Assembly: GCA_029204225.1 (NCBI GenBank)
Contig: CM055103.1
Location: 1,414,365 to 1,478,364 of the forward strand
Direction of reading: 5' to 3'
From: Diphasiastrum complanatum
Taxonomy: Eukaryota > Streptophyta > Lycopodiopsida > Lycopodiales > Lycopodiaceae
DNA: 64,000 nucleotides
The notes under the pieces are model-generated. The model had not been told where the DNA came from, made no database searches, and worked only from the letters and a program-made list of their open reading frames with translations. The position numbers were made by a program, and so were the translations under genes. Shown one piece after another: positions 9,276 through 20,987 of this stretch. The number at the start of each line of letters is the position of its first letter. Positions within the stretch are counted from its first letter, which is position 1.

Positions 9276-12200
9276 ATGGCATCTCAGGGAGGATATCTTC
9301 TAGAAGCCAATGAAAGACTAAACACTTCTAATTACTCAATTTGGAAGTTCAGAATGGAGTCTATTTTGATACTCCAGGATGTTATGGATATTGTGCTTGG
9401 TGTTGAGGGGGAGCCTCAAGCATAGGCTGAAATTCTTGAGTACAAGAAAAGAGCTAGAATGGCTCTACATTTCATTAAGATGAATGTATCTAATGAAATT
9501 CTGAGAGAGATAGGATCTTGCACTACAACCAAAGAAGCTTGGGATGCACTAAAGACCATCTATGAGGCAAAGAATACTTCTAGAATACTCACTCTTAGGA
9601 ATCAGATTTTCCAAAGTTTCCAAAGAAGTGAAGAGACTGCATCTAACTATGTTATCAGAGTTAAAGATTTACATATAGAGCTTTCCTGTGTTGATGTTAC
9701 TATTAACCAAGATGAGCTAGTTCAAGTCATATTGAATGGCTTGAGAGATGACTATGATAATCTTGTTCAGTCTTTTGCAATTAAGGAGGAGTTGCCTAAT
9801 CTAGAAACTCTCCATAGAATTCTTATTTCTGAAGAATCTAGACAAAGCTATAAACTCTCCAGGATGAACAAACTCAAGTATGGTGGAAGTGACACAGCCC
9901 TTTTTGTCAAAGGCAAGTAGAAAGGAAGGAGTAATAACCAGTTCCCTCAAGCATCCAACAAAGACAAAGCCAAAGATCGAGACAAAGATGGTGAAGAGGA
10001 TGATACATCTCATCCTTCTAACTCAAAGACCAAAAAAAAGAAAGTGAAATGTTGCTTCTGTGGCAAGAAAGGGCACTATGCCTCTAATTGTTTTAAGAAG
10101 AAAAAGCAACTCAAGCAAGCTAACCTCTCCAAAGAGATTGAAGAAGATTCTATTGCAAGTGATGGAGAAGGACCACTTATGGTGTCCAATTTTTCTTCAT
10201 CACCTATCAAGAAAGATGGAGCTTGGTACATAGACAGTGGAGCTTCTTCACATATGTGATGTTCAAAGGAATCATTTGACTCAATCTTGCCTTTCAAAGG
10301 ACTCAAGAGATCTATTTACACAGCTAATGATCATGAGTGCCCAATAGAAGGAATTGGCAACATTCCATTGAAACTTGCTTCTTAAAAAATTCTTGCACTT
10401 TCTAATGTTCTTTTCATTCCAAAGCTTACAAAGAACTTAATTAGTGTGGGAAAGTTGCCTGATAATGGTTGTGATGTAAAGTTCAACTCCAATACTTGTT
10501 TTATCAAGAAAAATGAAGAGATCCTTGCTAATGGATCTAGATGTGGTGGAATTTTTAAGTTGAATTCTTATGAGAATGCAAACCTTTGTGAAGTTGCTTT
10601 GTTATCTAAGGAGGAGCTGTGGCATAGAAGGTTGGGTCATCCTAGCTTTAAATCTATGTCTTCTATGGTTAAGAAGGTGAAGGCTATTGGTCTTCCAAAA
10701 TCTCTTTCTAAAGATTTCAAGCCTTGTGAGGCTTGTGCCATTGCAAAGTCACACAGAAAGCCATATCAGAAGTCTTTTATAAAGACTACTCATCCTTTGG
10801 AGCTTATACACTCAGATGTACATTTTTTTTCTTCTAAAAGTATTGGTGGTGCAACATGTTTTGTCACCTTTATTGATGACTTGACTAGATATACTTGGAT
10901 GTATCTACTTTCTTCAAAGGCTATGGTTTTTTATCACTTCCTAATCTTCAAATCTTATGTTGAGAAATAGTTTTCTTTCAAAGTTAAAGCTTTAAGATGT
11001 GATGGAGGAGGTGAATACATCTCCAACAAGTTTCATGAATACTGTGAAGGTGAAGGAATAAAGAGTTCTCCATCTCAAAATGGAGTAGCTGAGAGGAAAA
11101 ATAGATCTTCATGTGAATGTGCTAAAGCAATTCGAGTAGCAACTTCTTTGTCTATTGATTATTGGGGTGAAGCTATAAATTATGCAAACTATTTGTGCAA
11201 TAGATTACCTCACAATGCACTTGCTGGAAAATCACCTTCTGAAGTCTTGTTTAAGAAGAAGCCTAAGGTAGATCACCTTAGAGTTTTTGGTTGTGCTTGC
11301 TTTGTTAATATGCCCTTGGAAACGAGGAAAAGAGATGATCCTAATATATTGAAGGGATCGTGGTTAGCTATGCATCCAACAAGAAAGCTTACAGAATCTA
11401 TGTTCCCTCTACCTCAACTAGAATTGAGAGTAGGGATGTTATATTCCATGAAGATCAAATATACATTCTTGAGGAGGCCGACTTCAAAGATTATCACAAA
11501 GATACTCCAATCATCACCCTTGAAGACTATCATGGAGAGATGGGGCCAAGAATTGAGGAGGAGTCACCTCAAATCTTTTCACCAAGGAGATCTCAAAGAT
11601 AAAGATCCGAGCCTAGAAGGCTTACCTATGAAGATAGAGGCAAGAAGTGAAAATCAACTCCACTAATTATGCTTATTTTATTTCTCATGAGGAGCCGAAG
11701 GATGTATATGATGCACTTAACTCGAAAGAATGGTACCTTGCCATGAAGGAGGAATATGATGCTTTGATGGCCAATAAGACATGGGAGCTTGCAGATCTTC
11801 CATCCAACAAGCACATCATTGGTTGCAAGTGGGTTTTTCGAGTCAAGTATAATCAAGATGGCACAATCAACAAGTACAAGGCTAGGCTTTGTGCTAAAGG
11901 TTTTGCTCAAGTTTATGGACTTGATTATGAGGAGACCTTTGCCCCAGTTTCAAAGATGGTATCAATTAGAATCATAATTTCTCTTGCTTGTTTTTTCGAT
12001 TGGCAAGTTCTTCAACTAGATGTCTCTAATGCATTTCTAAATGGGTATCTAGAAGAAGAGATTTATATGGATCAGCCCATTGGGTTCATCCATGACAAAG
12101 AAAAAGTTTTCTTACTCTTCAAAAGTTTATATGGATTGAAGCAAGCTCCAAGGTCATGGTATTCTCGACTTAACACCTTTCTTGAGTCACTAGGATTTAA

Positions 12201-12351
12201 TCTTAGTAACTATGATCCTTCCTTATATGTCAAGTTTTTTGATAAAGATATTGTCATTCTTCTTATTTATGTTGATGATATCATTCTGACAGGAAGTAGT
12301 ATCAAGTTAGTTGAGGAAACCAAGATTGCACTTGGAAAAGAGTTCAAGATA
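9276..12351 (+). pseudogene. Copia-2 gag-pol pseudogene, 3' truncated
   Basis: Polyprotein from the ATG at 9276. In order: gag (TSNYSIWKFRMESILILQD), zinc knuckle CCFCGKKGHYASNC, protease WYIDSGASSHM, HHCC integrase (HRRLGH..CEACAIAKSH), integrase core with HSDVHF, RCDGGGEY and NGVAERKNRS, then RT with YVDD at 12268-12279. Five in-frame stops interrupt it (9423 TAG, 9918 TAG, 10257 TGA, 10383 TAA, 10968 TAG), and frameshifts occur near 11350 and 11640. A short deletion removes residues between EYCE and PSQNGVAE. Homology to the complete copy stops within RT around 12351, where a minus-strand copia-3 relic begins head to head; the rest of RT, RNase H and the 3' LTR are lost. An old, dead copy. 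Confidence 0.9.
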
Positions 12352-12612
12352 AGCCAACATATTGTCTATATGATTGTAACTTACCACAACATCTTTATTC
12401 TGAATGTTTTCTCTAAGAAAATGAAACTAAACTTCTATGTGCTTAGTTCTAGTATCTCCTTCACTACTAACGTGGCTACAATGTATTCAGATTTTGTGGA
12501 GGACAACGAAATGCATTTCTGCTTTTTGGTATTCCATGAAATGAGGGAAACAAGTATAGCCCGATCTGGACTTTCTGGTAACCACGTCTCCTGCCCAATC
12601 TGAATCCCAATA
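12352..12612 (-). pseudogene. Copia-3 RNase H remnant
   Basis: The minus strand matches 58465-58880 closely: SHI..S/QIGQE, SWNTKKQKC, LSSTKSEY, then the tail 'aagttacaatcatatagaca', ending at 'caatatgttggct'. In-frame stops are present. It joins directly to an RT N-terminal piece at 12618, so the RT palm is missing. It may be the 3' end of the element at 12618-16058 or a separate relic. Confidence 0.7.
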
Positions 12613-12617
12613 TGTGA

Positions 12618-15480
12618 CTAGCAAAAGAGCTTGCACACTTTGTGCTCTTGGCCTTTGACTTTGAATCCTTTCAATTGGAAGGTGTATAGCTCCTCTTCAA
12701 CATTGTCATTGAGGAATGTTGTCTTGACATCCATTTGGTGCATTTCAAGGTCTTTCGCGGCTGCTAATGCAATCAAAGTCCTGATTGACTGCATTTTGAC
12801 AACAGAACTGAAAATTTCTTGATAATCCACTCCTTCGACTTGAGTGAATCATTTAGCCAATAGCCGTGCTTTCCATTTGGCAATGGAACCATAAGAGTTG
12901 ATTTTCTTCTTGAAGATCCACTTGTTGTCGATAACTCTCCTGTGAGTGGGGAAGGCGACTTGTGTCTAGGTCTGGTTCGTCAAAAGTGAGTTGTACTCGC
13001 TTTCCATAGCTTCTTGCATCTTCACAGCATCCTTGGAGTCCAGAATGATTGAGGTGCATACCTCTTAGGAACTGTTCGAGTCCGTGAGGATCTACAGACA
13101 TCTAGTTTACCAGGATGCGATGATGCTTTTTTAATTTCTCCAGATCTGTTCGAGCTAGCTTGGTCTGGTCTGATGACAAAAATTGTCGGTTGTTCGGCTT
13201 TTGTAGCTGTAGCTGCAGGTTTGGTAGAAGGGACATCAACGTTGGAAGAATCCATGCTACATAAAATAGGATGATTGACAACATCGTTTATCAATGGTTG
13301 TTTGAAATCATAGTATGTATGTTCTTGAAATATTACATCCCTAGAGACAAATACTACATTGGTGGATGGATCATAAACTATATTATCTTTATATTCATCA
13401 GGATAGCCAATGAAAATACATTTATTTGTCCTATGATCCAGCTTCTTCCTAAGCTGTTTAGGAATGTGAACAAAACATATACAACCAAATATTTTTATAT
13501 GGCTGACACTAGGCTTGTGCCCATGCCAAACTTCATGCGGAGTCTTGTTGTTGATGGGTTTGGTGCTGGATCTGTTCTGCACGTAACAGGCTATGGCAGT
13601 AGCTTCTGCCCAAAACTTCACAGGTAGGTGTGCTTGATGTAGCATTGATCTGGCTGACTTGATAAGAGTTCAGTTCTTCCTTTCTACAATCTCATTTTGT
13701 TGAGGTGAATAGGAACTAGTGAACTATCTTTTGATGCCATGTTCAGCCAGGTAGTCGTACATCTCGTTGGAGATATATTCACTACCACCATTAGTTTGGA
13801 GTGCCTTCACTTTCTTAGATGTTTGTGTCTCGGCCATGGCCTTGAATCTCTTGAAGCATTCAAAGGCTTCAGATTTGTGCTTAATGGATATGACTGTAGA
13901 CCATCTAGAATAATCATCTATGAAAGTGATAAAATAGACTACATCTCCTAAGGATGGACTTGGCATTGGACCACAAAGATCGCTATGTACAAGATCTAAT
14001 ACATTCTTTGCTTTGATGGAATGTGATTTTGGAAACTTGCTTCTAGAGTGCTCTCCATAGATGCATGATTCACAAAAAGAAAGATTTCCTATCTAATGAA
14101 GAAGGAAAATTCAGTCCATCAACTAAATTATTACAACGCATATAAGAAAGTGATCTTGTATTCAAGTGTCCAAATCGACTATGCCACAGAACAGCACTGT
14201 CGTTTACATTTTCATTAGAGATACTAGTTAATGCAACTGAACTAGAGAGTACATAAAGATTTCCAACTCTAGTGCATGTAGTCAGAGAAGTATCTTCCTC
14301 GAGCGTTGTACACTGCTCAAATAAGAAAGTAATAGTGTAGCCCTCATCAGTTATCTTAGAGATTGATAATAGGTTCTTTGACAAGTGAAAAACATGAAGG
14401 ATGTTAGGAACACAAATGGACAAATCGTTGTTGAAGCTGGTCTTTGCTACTCCTTTGCCTTCCACGCGTATGGTGCTAGAATCTCTGAGGTAGATAAATT
14501 GGTCTCTGTTGTAAGCTGTGTAGTCTGTAAATCATTCCTTGCAAGAGTTGGGTATCGCCACTATCCAGGTACCAGCTATCATAGTCTTTGCTGCTATTGT
14601 AAGCCATTAATAAGTGTGTGTCTTGCTCCTTGAATTCGGCCGCGTTGGAGGAGTCTAGTTGTTGCTATTGTTGCTACTTCTTTGCCTTGTTGTAGATCTT
14701 GATGTGACACTCCTTGATGTCATGATTAGCTCTTTTGCAATATCTATAGAAAAGCTTCTTGCGCTATCCACCATGCTCACCTTGAGTGTGAGGCTTCTGC
14801 TGTTGTTGCTGCACTTGATTCTTGCCCTTGGAATAGTCTTTCTTCTTGGTGTATAGAGCCACGGATTTATCTTTGATGGACAGGCTACTGGTCTTTCTCC
14901 GTATTTCTTCTTGAAGAAGATGACCGATCATCTTTTGAAGAGTGAGGTCGGGTTGTGTGGGGATCATCACTACAATGTGATCATACGACTTTGGAAGAGA
15001 AGAAAACAAGGTCATAATGGCATCATCATCTTGAATAGATCATCTTACAGCTGATAATTGATTTAAAAGGGACTTGAAGCTATTGATGTGAGAAGTTATG
15101 GTAGTAAAATCAAACATGATAAGAGTAAAGTACTTCCTTCTAAGATGTAATCGTGTGGTTACATCGTAAGTCTCATAGAGATTTGATAACAAGTCCAGTG
15201 CTTCCTTAGAGATTTTGCACGTGGTAACGTGAGATATTTGGGAGTCGGCCAGATTGAGTGTGATATATGCTAAGGTCTTCTGATCTTTGATCCTCCAGGC
15301 CTTTACTTGATCACCATCTTCTGGTTTCAGGTCTGCACCTTCTACTACATCCCAAAGATCTCTATCTATCATCATCATTTTAAGTTTTATCTTCCAGATG
15401 TAGAAGTTAGAACCATTGAACTTGTCAATGACTCTAGTTTCACTGAGTGATGAAGATGAAGAGCAACCTATATGAGACAT
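12618..15480 (-). pseudogene. Copia-3 gag-pol pseudogene
   Basis: Starts at the ATG at 15480 (MSHIGCSSSSS). Gag has FNGSNFYIWKIKLKMMMID; a TGA follows QLSAVR near 15038, and a TAG precedes the knuckle. The knuckle (14748-14707) reads YRYCKRANHDIKEC, so the first Cys is replaced by Tyr. Protease is WYLDSGDTQ. The GAG-pre-integrase segment (14465-14070) has WHSRFGHLNTRS. Integrase (13966-13022) is split by stops, and its second catalytic motif is degraded (TNGGSEY instead of SDNGGEY). RT begins at 12830 (MDYQEIFSSVVKMQSIRTL..) and ends in a stop at 12618 after VCKLFC. The palm with YVDD is deleted. The primer site and putative LTR lie upstream at 15534-16058. Confidence 0.85.
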
Positions 15481-15533
15481 GATAATAGTATAGAAAAAGA
15501 ACAAATTTAATCTCTCGAGTTATTTGAGCTACA

Positions 15534-15544
15534 CTCTGATACCA
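15534..15544 (-). other. tRNA-iMet primer binding site (copia-3)
   Basis: The minus strand reads TGGTATCAGAG followed by TG instead of CC. It lies 54 bp upstream of the gag ATG and three bases inside the putative LTR end at 15548. Confidence 0.75.
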
Positions 15545-15547
15545 ATT

Positions 15548-16058
15548 TGATAAGGCAAGGGAGATAGGAAGAACGAGAATGGAGAAGAGAGCAGGAATAT
15601 TGCAGAATAGCTCTCCCATTCTAATCGGCTGCTAGGTGCAAAAACAGTCTAATAGATAGTTTATGCTGAAGATAATCAGAGCTTTATGTGTTCTAATTGC
15701 CCAACAGGATCTTAAAAATTAATTCATACTCTAAAATAAGAGTATAGTCCACCGAAGAGATTAGAGATGGTTTGTGTGTGGTACTACTGAAATCAGATTC
15801 AATGTGAAGTATAGTTTTGAAATAAATGGAAGAGCACTATGATATCGTGAGTTCCTCAAGCATCAAAGACAGCCATCGTCTAATCAGAAACTGAGGAGTT
15901 GTAGACGTCTGTGCTCTGATCAGAGTGAGTAAACAAGCATGATCAAACAACGATGAAAGTGCATTCAATCACAACAAGCATTCATCTACATTGTACACAG
16001 ATAAAAACATGTTGCTGCTATATTACACTGAAGCACAATACAAATAGCAATTACAACA
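15548..16058 (-). repeat. Putative 5' LTR of the copia-3 element
   Basis: About 511 bp, TGATAAGGC... to ...ATTACAACA on the plus strand (TG...CA form). The inner edge is fixed by the primer site. The outer edge is placed where R2 homology begins at 16059. It does not resemble the TGTTGGAG LTR attached to the plus-strand copia-3 piece at 58977, so it represents a different subfamily. No second LTR is available for comparison. Confidence 0.5.
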
Positions 16059-16593
16059 AAAAATGATGGCGTAATTGGGAGGCTCAAATAATGCGTCTCA
16101 TGGACGGAAAGGATAGTGTTTTCGCATTCGTTTGCATCATTGTTCTAAGTGCACATTCTACACGCATCATTCAAACAATCATTTTGAATTCAACTAATCT
16201 AAATCGAACTAATTTCATTCGCCCAATAATTCACATAGATCATTTAAACAATTGTCTATAATTAAAACACACAAGCTTTCTTCAACACATGGATAGATAT
16301 ATTCTCACATTTGGCAAGAGTTTGAATCATAGTTTCATATAATATTCAATATTAAAATATCATATAATTAACATATGATATAAATATGTATAATACAGCA
16401 TATTATTGTACAAATTTGATTACTATATTTTTTTCAATAGTTTTACTTATTAAAAAAATTGTGACATTATTGTATCTTAGCATCCGTATCTTTAAACATA
16501 AATATATGATGCATATAAGAATAAATTGAAGAAGTAAGAGTAAGTATTAACATTAATGACTAAAAAAATATATAACGATTACTTAAACCATTG
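16059..16593 (-). repeat. R2 repeat, copy 3
   Basis: Matches 48300-48845 in the same orientation ('cattctacacgcatcattcaaacaatcat', 'tttaaacataaatatatgatgc'). No transposase is attached. It ends at 'aaaccattgt', after which the copies diverge. Confidence 0.65.
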
Positions 16594-16899
16594 TAGTAAA
16601 TAAAGTACTCTCAAAGGCCTTATGGAGGCCAGAAACTGATTGTAGTGTGGGATAAATGAGGATCTGTACTCAGAGGTATGAGAAATAGCAAGAGCAAACT
16701 AATGCTCAAAATCCACTTATGAATATAGATTACCTCTGCCTACACAAGGATCAATGCAATGATGATGATCTGATCTGTATCCTTAGAAAACAGTAATGGC
16801 TTCATAGTTACTTGCATCAATGATCTGGACAAGTAATTCTCTTTCAAAGGCCTATTTTTATGAAGCTTAAATATGTGTCTCTCCCAGCGTCAAGCAGAT
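16594..16899. other. Unassigned stretch
   Basis: No gene recognised. Two similar segments, 'tactctcaaaggcctta' near 16611 and 'attctctttcaaaggccta' near 16835, flank about 220 bp and could be short direct repeats of a small insertion. Confidence 0.3.
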
Positions 16900-17460
16900 T
16901 GTGACGACATAAAATCGCAAAATAAAATCTGCCAAATTTTGGGATGTCGGAGGATCTATCGCAAACCATGTCGAAAAATCTGTCGCAAACGATCTGTCAG
17001 AATTCGACGCATCGAAATCTGACAGATCCTCCTTTCCGGCCGATCCCTCAAGTGTAATTTAAATTAGATGTCGGAATTCGATACATCCAAAGATGTCGAA
17101 AATCAACATACGGTTGTTGCCACACCACAATTATTTTTGGAGACACTACATGGAAAATGACAATCCACGTGGATGTCGAAAACCGACAGATTTTTCTAGC
17201 GTCTGAATCTGACATCTCTGTAGATTTTCGATGAACAGAGGGCATTTTTAAATCTGTCGAAAATTTCTGACATCTTTTCATAAAAAAATTTAGGGCAAAA
17301 AAAAATGTCGAAATCCCACAGATTTCACCAGTGTCGGATTCCGACATCCTCTGTAAATTTCTGACGAATAGAGGAAATTTTCAAAGGTGTCAAAAATGTC
17401 TGTTGACATCATTTTTAGGGTTGAAATGGATGTTGGAATCCGACATTCAAAAAAGCTTTA
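16900..17460. repeat. CG-containing palindromic repeat block
   Basis: Dense cluster of motifs related to TGTCGGAATCCGACA and GATGTCGAAAA, unusual in surrounding AT-rich DNA because CG is retained. The clearest palindrome is TGTCGGA-T-TCCGACA at 17332-17346. Two diverged tandem units of about 125-133 bp start near 17172 and 17305; a partial third starts near 17430. No coding frame is convincing. Confidence 0.6.
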
Positions 17461-17739
17461 AAAAAAAATTTTGATTGTTTTTTGCGCACAATTTATGCGC
17501 ACATTGTTTTGCGAATAAGATCGGAACTGGCGAGATGCTGCATTGAGTTAAACTATCAATTCTGTGATACAATTGGAGTTTTAAAATGGTTAGTGATCAT
17601 GAGTCGTGTTTCTTTCATCTAGCAAAACTGATCCTTTCTTCTCTCTCTCTCATTTTTTCCAAGGATGCATGTTGTAGGTGTTCATAATGTAATGCGGTTT
17701 AGGGTTAAAGATTTAAGTTATCTTTAATTAAATTAAGCA
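17461..17739. other. Unassigned stretch
   Basis: No gene or recognised repeat. Short A-rich and CT-rich runs only (for example 17640-17660). Confidence 0.4.
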
Positions 17740-18133
17740 TTATGCATACTATGGATGATGATTTCATTATTGAACGAAGTTTTAAAAAGTCTAACAACCT
17801 TGAAACATTTTCTTTGAACAAGTTTGAAAAGTTTTTTTGCATTTTAGGGTTCATTTACAACTCGTCTTTTGCCATAGCAATTTTAGCATCCAAATTAAAC
17901 AAACTACCTTGTTTAACACAATGTGCTATGCAATTATCATTCTTCATGATGGAACAAACTTCGTGCTTGAAGTGAACATCTAAATCATCATCCATTATTT
18001 GTTTAACACTAAGCAAGCTCTTGGTAATTGATGGTACAAAAAGGACATTGTCTAGATCCATCCTTTTGCTAGATCCTAGACTAGATTTGATTGACTTGAA
18101 ACTCACAAAGGTCTCACACTTGCAGTGTTTCAC
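17740..18133 (-). pseudogene. Copia-4 protease/GAG-pre-integrase fragment
   Basis: Minus-strand relic. 18133-17855 is open and carries the post-protease signature DLDNVLFVPSITKSLLSVKQ followed by DLDVHFKHEVCSIMKNDN, as in copia polyproteins between the protease and the HHCC domain. It continues past a stop with EL..NPKMQKNFSNLFKENVS. The DSG site and the integrase itself are absent. Leader and LTR DNA of the same family follow upstream (18134-19435), so gag and protease have been deleted. Confidence 0.7.
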
Positions 18134-18786
18134 TCAAATTTGATTTCTAATCCAACAAATGGACTTATAATCACAGTTTTATCACTCCCTCACAAAGCTT
18201 GAATGAAGATAAGATGAAGTGAAAACTACTTTCAAACAAATCTTGCCAAGAAATGGATTTGATTGTCTCTAGAATCTCACTAAGGTCTCGCTATTGTACT
18301 ATTTCACTCAAATTAGCTTTATAATCCAACAAATGGACTTATAATCTCAGTTCTAGCACTCCTTAACAAAGTTGGAATGAAGATAAGATGATGTGAAATC
18401 TACTTACAATCAAATCTTGCCAATTTTGGCTATTTTTGGACAATAACATGACTAAATCCCCCACACTTTTTGATGTACTTTCAAGACCTGTAAAACAAGT
18501 TTAGAGGACCTGATTTCAGCCTAGATTAATTAGATCTCATGACTCTATGTCAAATCTAATCAATGGCACTCAATCTTGGTAGCTCATTCTAATATTTCCA
18601 CCAAAAACTACATCAAAAGCTTTCAAATTGAATTTACTTAGATCAAATGAATATCATGAATTAAATGTAGGTTCAGAGGTGCCCACACATGTGGAAAGTA
18701 CGGATTTGGACCCCTACCAAGTTTGGAACCAAATGTCCTCACCAAAATCAAGATTCTAGCTTGCCCTCTCAATACTAGTTTTTTTT
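18134..18786 (-). other. Copia-4 leader or gag-adjacent DNA
   Basis: Non-coding. The part next to the LTR (18724-18786) matches the leader at 2700-2760. The primer site present in the other copy is deleted here: LTR-type sequence follows directly after 'ctagttttttt'. Two near-identical blocks around 18095-18210 and 18270-18400 ('atttcactcaaatt', 'atccaacaaatggacttataat', 'gaatgaagataagatga') form an internal direct duplication. Confidence 0.5.
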
Positions 18787-19435
18787 AAAGTACTGTACTT
18801 TAGGACCATAAATGGATCTACAAAAGATCCACAAGAGTGATTGGATGCTTGCTTAACAATCTATCAAAAAACTAGACACAAAAAAGTTAATCTAGAATGG
18901 CAATTTGACAAACAACAAGCATTAACAATCAAAAGCATTGATCAACATTAAAATCCAAGCCCACATGTGTGTACTACAGCCTATAGTACAGCCTTCAATT
19001 TGAGAAACAAGTAGAAATTGATTTGGTTGCATTTGGATCACAAAAACTCAATGTACATAGTGAACTAGCTTGAGATTGCCAATGAGCTTGGAATACATAG
19101 CAAATTCGACTTCCTTTGTGAAGTTAGGTGGATTTCCAGCATATAATAAGGAAGTTAACTTACTCTTCTTGCCCAAAAATGAAACCCTAGCCTAGATCCT
19201 AGCGTTATGCTTGGTAGATAGCTAGTTGGTCAAATTTTCACCTTAAACTTAGGTGTAGGTCCTCTAAAGTAGGGACGACCACCAAATAGACATGATCAAC
19301 TATCTTGACTTGACCTAACCTACATTAGCAGTGGGTTTCCACGTGGCATATTGGCCTTACATGTGTGGAACCCAATTATACACAATATTTATGATGTTCT
19401 ACATGGCTAGATTTGACAAATTAGGATATTTTTCA
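18787..19435 (-). repeat. Copia-4 LTR, terminally damaged
   Basis: 18787-19036 matches 2825-3057. It continues without interruption to about 19435 ('ggatatttttca'), where copia-3 LTR sequence begins. The inner TGTG terminus is missing. No second LTR exists in the window to fix the outer end. Confidence 0.55.
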
Positions 19436-19745
19436 CCAAAAACCCAACGAACCCGACAAAGTTTTCTGCTTCATTTTCAGGACATTCTGAATACAAAAGG
19501 ATTTTGCGATAAATGTGACAAAGTGTTCACTTGGGATTTCGGGCCATTTCACACACTTCCAAAAATGCGATATTTTACTCGAAGAATGCAAAAAATAGGA
19601 CACTCTGCAGATTTACACAAGATTTAAAGTACAGATTGTCTACTTCTTCACGGTCCATAATAGCTCATCTAATCAATCAGTTAAACAACTGTTAACGATC
19701 TTGTTATTGTAAAGTTAGAATAGCACAAGATCATCCATATGCTAT
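19436..19745 (+). repeat. Copia-3 LTR fragment (TGTTGGAG type)
   Basis: Matches 59110-59340 and 24880-25130: the shared series includes 'acccgacaaag', 'gacattctgaataca', 'gtgttcacttggga' and 'cagattgtctac'. The 5' terminus is missing. Its distal part ('gatcttgttattgtaaagtta') matches, on the other strand, 4850-4870. Confidence 0.65.
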
Positions 19746-19989
19746 AAGTAAATGAGCGATGAAGATGGACATGATGATGCATGAATATACTCCAACAGAG
19801 ATCTTACAACCAAAACAGGTCTTCACAATAACTGACTCCATTAGAGGAGTTTGAAATCCATAAAAGACCCTTGACTAAAAGCATGGTCTGGTGGTACAAG
19901 ATGGACTTTCAAAGACACTACCTTTTTTGGGTAGAAATGCACTTTTGGATTATTATACACTATTTTCAACTTATACATTTAACCTGCAA
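19746..19989. other. Unassigned stretch between LTR and foldback
   Basis: AT-rich, no gene, no repeat recognised within the window. Confidence 0.4.
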
Positions 19990-20615
19990 TGACTTCTTAA
20001 CCATACCTCAAAAGTATGTCATCTAACATATCACTGGAAAGCGCTCATCGTCATGCGCTTCCTAACGCACCAAACTCTGCTGAAATTGGACTTATCACTA
20101 AAATGTTGTCATTTTTAATGTGGACTCAAAAAATTATGATTAATAAAATCCACATACTTTTGACTTGCCATAACTTTTTAACCATAGCTCGGAAGTATGT
20201 CATGTAACATATCATTGCAAAGCGCTTTCTAACGCACCAAACTCCACTGAAATTGGACTTACCACTAAGAAGTTATGTCATTTTTAATGTGGACTCAAAA
20301 AAATTATGGGTAATAAAATCTCCAAAAAGTGAAAGTACTACCAAAAGGTACAATGAAAAAATGGGTTCGTTTTTTCTACCACCAAACCATGCTTTAGCCC
20401 CCTTTCTAAAGATTCTTTTTATAATTTTTTTCAAATTTTTCTTACACATGGACCAATCAAAACACTCAAATTTGAAATCTACGTAACGTAACCTTTTGAG
20501 TCCATATTTTGAGTCCACACTAAAAATGGCATAACTTTTTAGTGGTGAGTCCAATTTGAGCGGAGTTTGGTGCATTGAAAAGCGCTTGACAAGGGCTTTT
20601 CAATGATTTCATGTA
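19990..20615. repeat. Foldback repeat with tandem and inverted arms
   Basis: A unit of about 100-150 bp with the core 'caccaaactccactgaaatt' and 'ttttaatgtggactcaaaa' occurs directly twice (about 20000-20130 and 20200-20300) and once inverted (20507-20612), leaving about 200 bp between the inverted arms. As a result both strands encode a similar peptide (S..S..IF.VDSK). A second copy lies at 59398-59825. The structure suggests a foldback or MITE-type element; no transposase is present. Confidence 0.7.
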
Positions 20616-20904
20616 GTCCTAAATAGAAAGCCTACAAACAATACAACAATGATTTTATTCAACATAAAAAGATTTGAGCTGCTCACAATGGTATCCATCA
20701 TAGTGCAAACAAAAAGTTTATTCTCAATTGTTATCTTGATGCAGAATTAAACTACTAAAAAGTCTAATTTAGAAAAAAATTTGAATAACACTACTTTGTG
20801 GTTGATATGCCGAGGATAAGCCCTACTAAAAACAATTGGGAGAGGAGAAGCATCTGAGAAGATGGCAAGTTTGATAGCTAGTGTCTAGAGAATGAGCCCA
20901 TGTA

Positions 20905-20928
20905 TGTGTGTGTGTGTGTGTGTGTGTC

Positions 20929-20985
<57 letters not shown>
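20905..20985. repeat. (GT)n(GA)n compound microsatellite
   Basis: Roughly 38 bp of GT repeat followed by about 41 bp of GA repeat. The two paralogous positions (51256 and 60033) have shorter GT runs and no GA run, showing length change since duplication. Confidence 0.97.

Positions 20986-20987
<2 letters not shown>

Noticed and set aside
13271-13627. 118-codon plus-strand ORF
   Set aside because: Shadow of the minus-strand copia-3 integrase frame.
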